Assembly: GCA_947623455.1 (NCBI GenBank)
Contig: OX392532.1
Location: 3,658,001 to 3,722,000, forward strand
Origin: Mimachlamys varia
Taxonomy: Eukaryota > Mollusca > Bivalvia > Pectinida > Pectinidae
Direction of reading: 5' to 3'
DNA: 64,000 nt
Shown here in pieces: positions 60,696-64,000 of this stretch. The first letter of the stretch is position 1. Each line of letters begins with the position of its first letter. The notes under the pieces are model-generated. The model was given only the letters and a program-made list of their open reading frames with translations, made no database searches and was not told the origin of the DNA. The translations under genes were made by a program, and so were the position numbers.

Positions 60696-63600
60696 TTTAA
60701 CAATGGAAACCCTCTGTGAAATACAACATCGCCCGATACCTTATATTTAACAATGGAAACCCTCTGTGAAATACAACATCGCCCCATACCTTATGTTTAA
60801 AATGGAAACCCTCTGTGAAATACAACATCGCCCCATACCTTATGTTTAAAATGGAAACCCTCTGTGAAATACAACATCGCCCCATACCTTATGTTTAAAA
60901 TGGAAACCCTCTGTGAAATACAACATCGCCCCATACCTTATGTTTAAAATGGAAACCCTCTGTGAAATACAACATCGCCCCATACCTTATATTTAACATT
61001 GGAAACCCTCTGTGAAATACAACATCGCCCCATACCTTATGTTTAAAATGGAAACCCTCTGTGAAATACAACATTGCCCGATATCTTATGTTTAACAATG
61101 GAAACCCTCTGTGAAATACAACATCGCCCCATACCTTATGTTTAACAATGGAAACCCTCTGTGAAATACAACATCGCCCCATACCTTATGTTTAACAATG
61201 GAAACCCTCTGTGAAATACAACATCGCCCCATACCTTATATTTAACATTGGAAACCCTCTGTGAAATACAACATCGCCCGATACCTTATGATTAACAATG
61301 GAAACCCTCTGTGAAATACAACATCGCCCGATACCTTATGATTAACATTGGAAACCCTCTGTGAAATACAACATCGCCCGATACCTTATGTTTAACATTG
61401 GAAACCCTTTGTGAAATACAACATCGCCCCATACCTTATGTTTAACATTGGAAACCCTCTGTGAAATACAACATCGCCCCATACCTTATGTTTAACATTG
61501 GAAACCCTCTGTGAAATACAACATCGCCCGATACCTTATGATTAACATTGGAAACCCTCTGTGAAATACAACATCGCCCGATACCTTATATTTAACATTG
61601 GAAACCCTCTGTGAAATACAACATCGCCCCATACCTTATGTTTAAAATGGAAACCCTCTGTGAAATACAACATTGCCCGATATCTTATATTTAACAATGG
61701 AAACCCTCTGTGAAATACAACATCGCCCCATACCTTATGTTTAACAATGGAAACCCTCTGTGAAATACAACATCGCCCGATACCTTATGTTTAACAATGG
61801 AAACCCTCCGTGAAATACAACATCGCCCGATACCTTATGTTTAACAATGGAAACCCTCTGTGAAATACAACATCGCCCGATACCTTATGATTAACATTGG
61901 AAACCCTCTGTGAAATACAACATCGCCCGATACCTCATGTTTAACATTGGAAACCCTTTGTGAAATACAACATCGCCCCATACCTTATGTTTAACATTGG
62001 AAACCCTCTGTGAAATACAACATCGCCCCATACCTTATGTTTAACATTGGAAACCCTCTGTGAAATACAACATCGCCCGATACCTTATGATTAACATTGG
62101 AAACCCTCTGTGAAATACAACATCGCCCCATACCTTATGTTTAACAATGGAAACCCTCTGTGAAATACAACATCGCCCCATACTTCATGATTAACAATGG
62201 AAACCCTCTGTGAAATACAACATCGCCCGATACCTTATGATTAACAATGGAAACCCTCTGTGAAATACAACATCGCCCCATACCTTATGTTTAGCATTGA
62301 AAACCCTCTGTGAAATACAACATCGCCCGATACCTTATATTTAACATTGGAAACCCTCTGTGAAATACAACATCGCCCGATACCTTATATTTAACAATGG
62401 AAACCCTCTGTGAAATACAACATCGCCCCATACTTCATGATTAACAATGGAACCACTCTGTGAAATACAACATCTCCCCATACCATATGTTTAACTATGG
62501 AAACCCTTAGTGAAATACAACATTGCCCCATACCTTATGATTAACAATGGAAACCCTCTGTGAAATACAACATCGCCCGATATCTTATGTTTAACAATGG
62601 AAACCCTCTGTGAAATACAACATCGCCCGATATCTTATGTTTAACAATGGAAACCCTCTGTGAAATACAACATCTCCCCATACCATATGTTTAACTATGG
62701 AAACCCTTAGTGAAATACAACATCGCCCCATACCTTATGTTTAGCATTGAAAACCCTCTGTGAAATACAACATCGCCCCATACCTTATGTTTAACATTGG
62801 AAACCCTCTATGAAATACAACATCGCCCGATACCTTATGTTTAACAATGGAAACCCTCTGTGAAATACAACATCGCCCCATACCTTTTGTTTAACATTGG
62901 AAACCCTCTGTGAAATACAACATCGCCCCATACCTAATGATTAACAATGGAAACCCTCCGTGAAATACAACATCGCCCCATAGCTTATGTTTAACAATGG
63001 AAACCCTCTGTGAAATACAACATCGCCCCATAGCTTATGTTTAACAATGGAAACCCTCCGTGAAATACAACATCGCCCCATACCTTATGTTTAACAATGG
63101 AAACCCTCCGTGAAATACAACATCGCCCCATACCTTATGTTTAACAATGGAAACCCTCCGTGAAATACAACATCGCCCCATACCTTTTGTTTAACATTGG
63201 AAACCCTCTGTGAAATACAACATCGCCCCATACCTTATGATTAACAATGGAAACCCTCCGTGAAATACAACATCGCCCCATAGCTTATGTTTAACAATGG
63301 AAACCCTCCGTGAAATACAACATCGCCCCATACCTTATGTTTAACAATGGAAACCCTCTGTGAAATACAACATCGCCCCATACCTTATGATTAACAATGG
63401 AAACCCTCTGTGAAATACAACATCGCCCCATACTTCATGATTAACAATGGAAACCCTCTGTGAAATACAACATCGCCCCATACCTTATGTTTAACAATGG
63501 AAACCCTCTGTGATATACAACATCGCCCGATACCTTATGATTAACAATGGAAACCCTCTGTGAAATACAACATCGCCCCATAGCTTATGTTTAACAATGG

Positions 63601-64000
63601 AAACCCTCTGTGAAATACAACATCGCCCCATACCTTATGATTAACAATGGAAACCCTCTGTGAAATACAACATCGCCCCATACCTTATGATTAACAATGG
63701 AAACCCTCTGTGAAATACAACATCGCCCCATACCTTATGATTAACAATGGAAACCCTCTGTGAAATACAACATCGCCCCATACCTTATGATTAACAATGG
63801 AAACCCTCTGTGAAATACAACATCGCCCCATACCTTATGATTAACAATGGAAACCCTCTGTGAAATACAACATCGCCCCATACCTTATGTTTAACAATGG
63901 AAACCCTCTGTGAAATACAACATCGCCCCATACCTTATGATTAACAATGGAAACCCTCTGTGAAATACAACATCGCCCGATACCTTATGTTTAACACTGG
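60696..64000. repeat. 50 bp minisatellite, continues past the window end
   Basis: About 66 copies of a 50 bp unit containing aacaatggaaaccctctgtg, aaatacaaca and tcgccccataccttatgttt. Some early units are 48 bp. Common variants are aacattgg, gcccga, ttatgatt, ttatattt and ctccgtg, and they come in blocks, so multi-unit duplications have occurred. The right edge is cut by the window. Confidence 0.97.

Overview
The window looks like gene-poor nuclear DNA from an invertebrate animal. A marine bivalve mollusc is the most likely source. That is an inference from the kind of repeats present (tRNA-derived SINEs, a YIDD-type reverse-transcriptase family, mariner relics, hammerhead-ribozyme repeats) and from an UNC93-like gene with a canonical GT splice donor. 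There is no sign of bacterial gene organisation.

Only one ordinary gene segment can be supported: the first coding exon of an UNC93-family membrane protein (23145-24212, + strand), ending at a phase-0 splice donor. I could not find the exons for the rest of the protein in the window.

Tandem repeats dominate. At least seventeen unrelated minisatellite arrays, with units from 16 to 70 bp, occupy roughly 26 kb, about 40 percent of the window. The largest are 7.9-10.2 kb (16-18 bp unit), 45.8-50.2 kb (40 bp unit, about 110 copies), 51.9-55.0 kb (27-28 bp pyrimidine-rich unit), 56.0-58.5 kb (27 bp unit, open in one frame for more than 2 kb) and 60.7-64.0 kb (50 bp unit, running off the window end). 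Several show higher-order duplications (about 987, 516, 294, 719 and 347 bp).

The DNA between arrays is a graveyard of mobile elements: nine fragments of one retroelement family with RT coding remnants and a shared 3' end, two dead mariner transposases, several tRNA-derived SINE-like copies, and four non-autonomous inverted-repeat elements. For three of those four the boundaries can be read, with TA or TTAA target duplications. One hammerhead-ribozyme motif with an intact catalytic core lies at 16084-16127; a decayed relative lies about 100 bp downstream of a retroelement copy at 39.7 kb.

The elements and arrays interact. One inverted-repeat element sits inside an array whose duplicated partner keeps the empty site. 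A CpG-rich array is fused to the middle of a mariner gene. A three-copy array starts inside a retroelement remnant. Boundaries of repeats and relics are by eye and usually good to within 10-20 bases.
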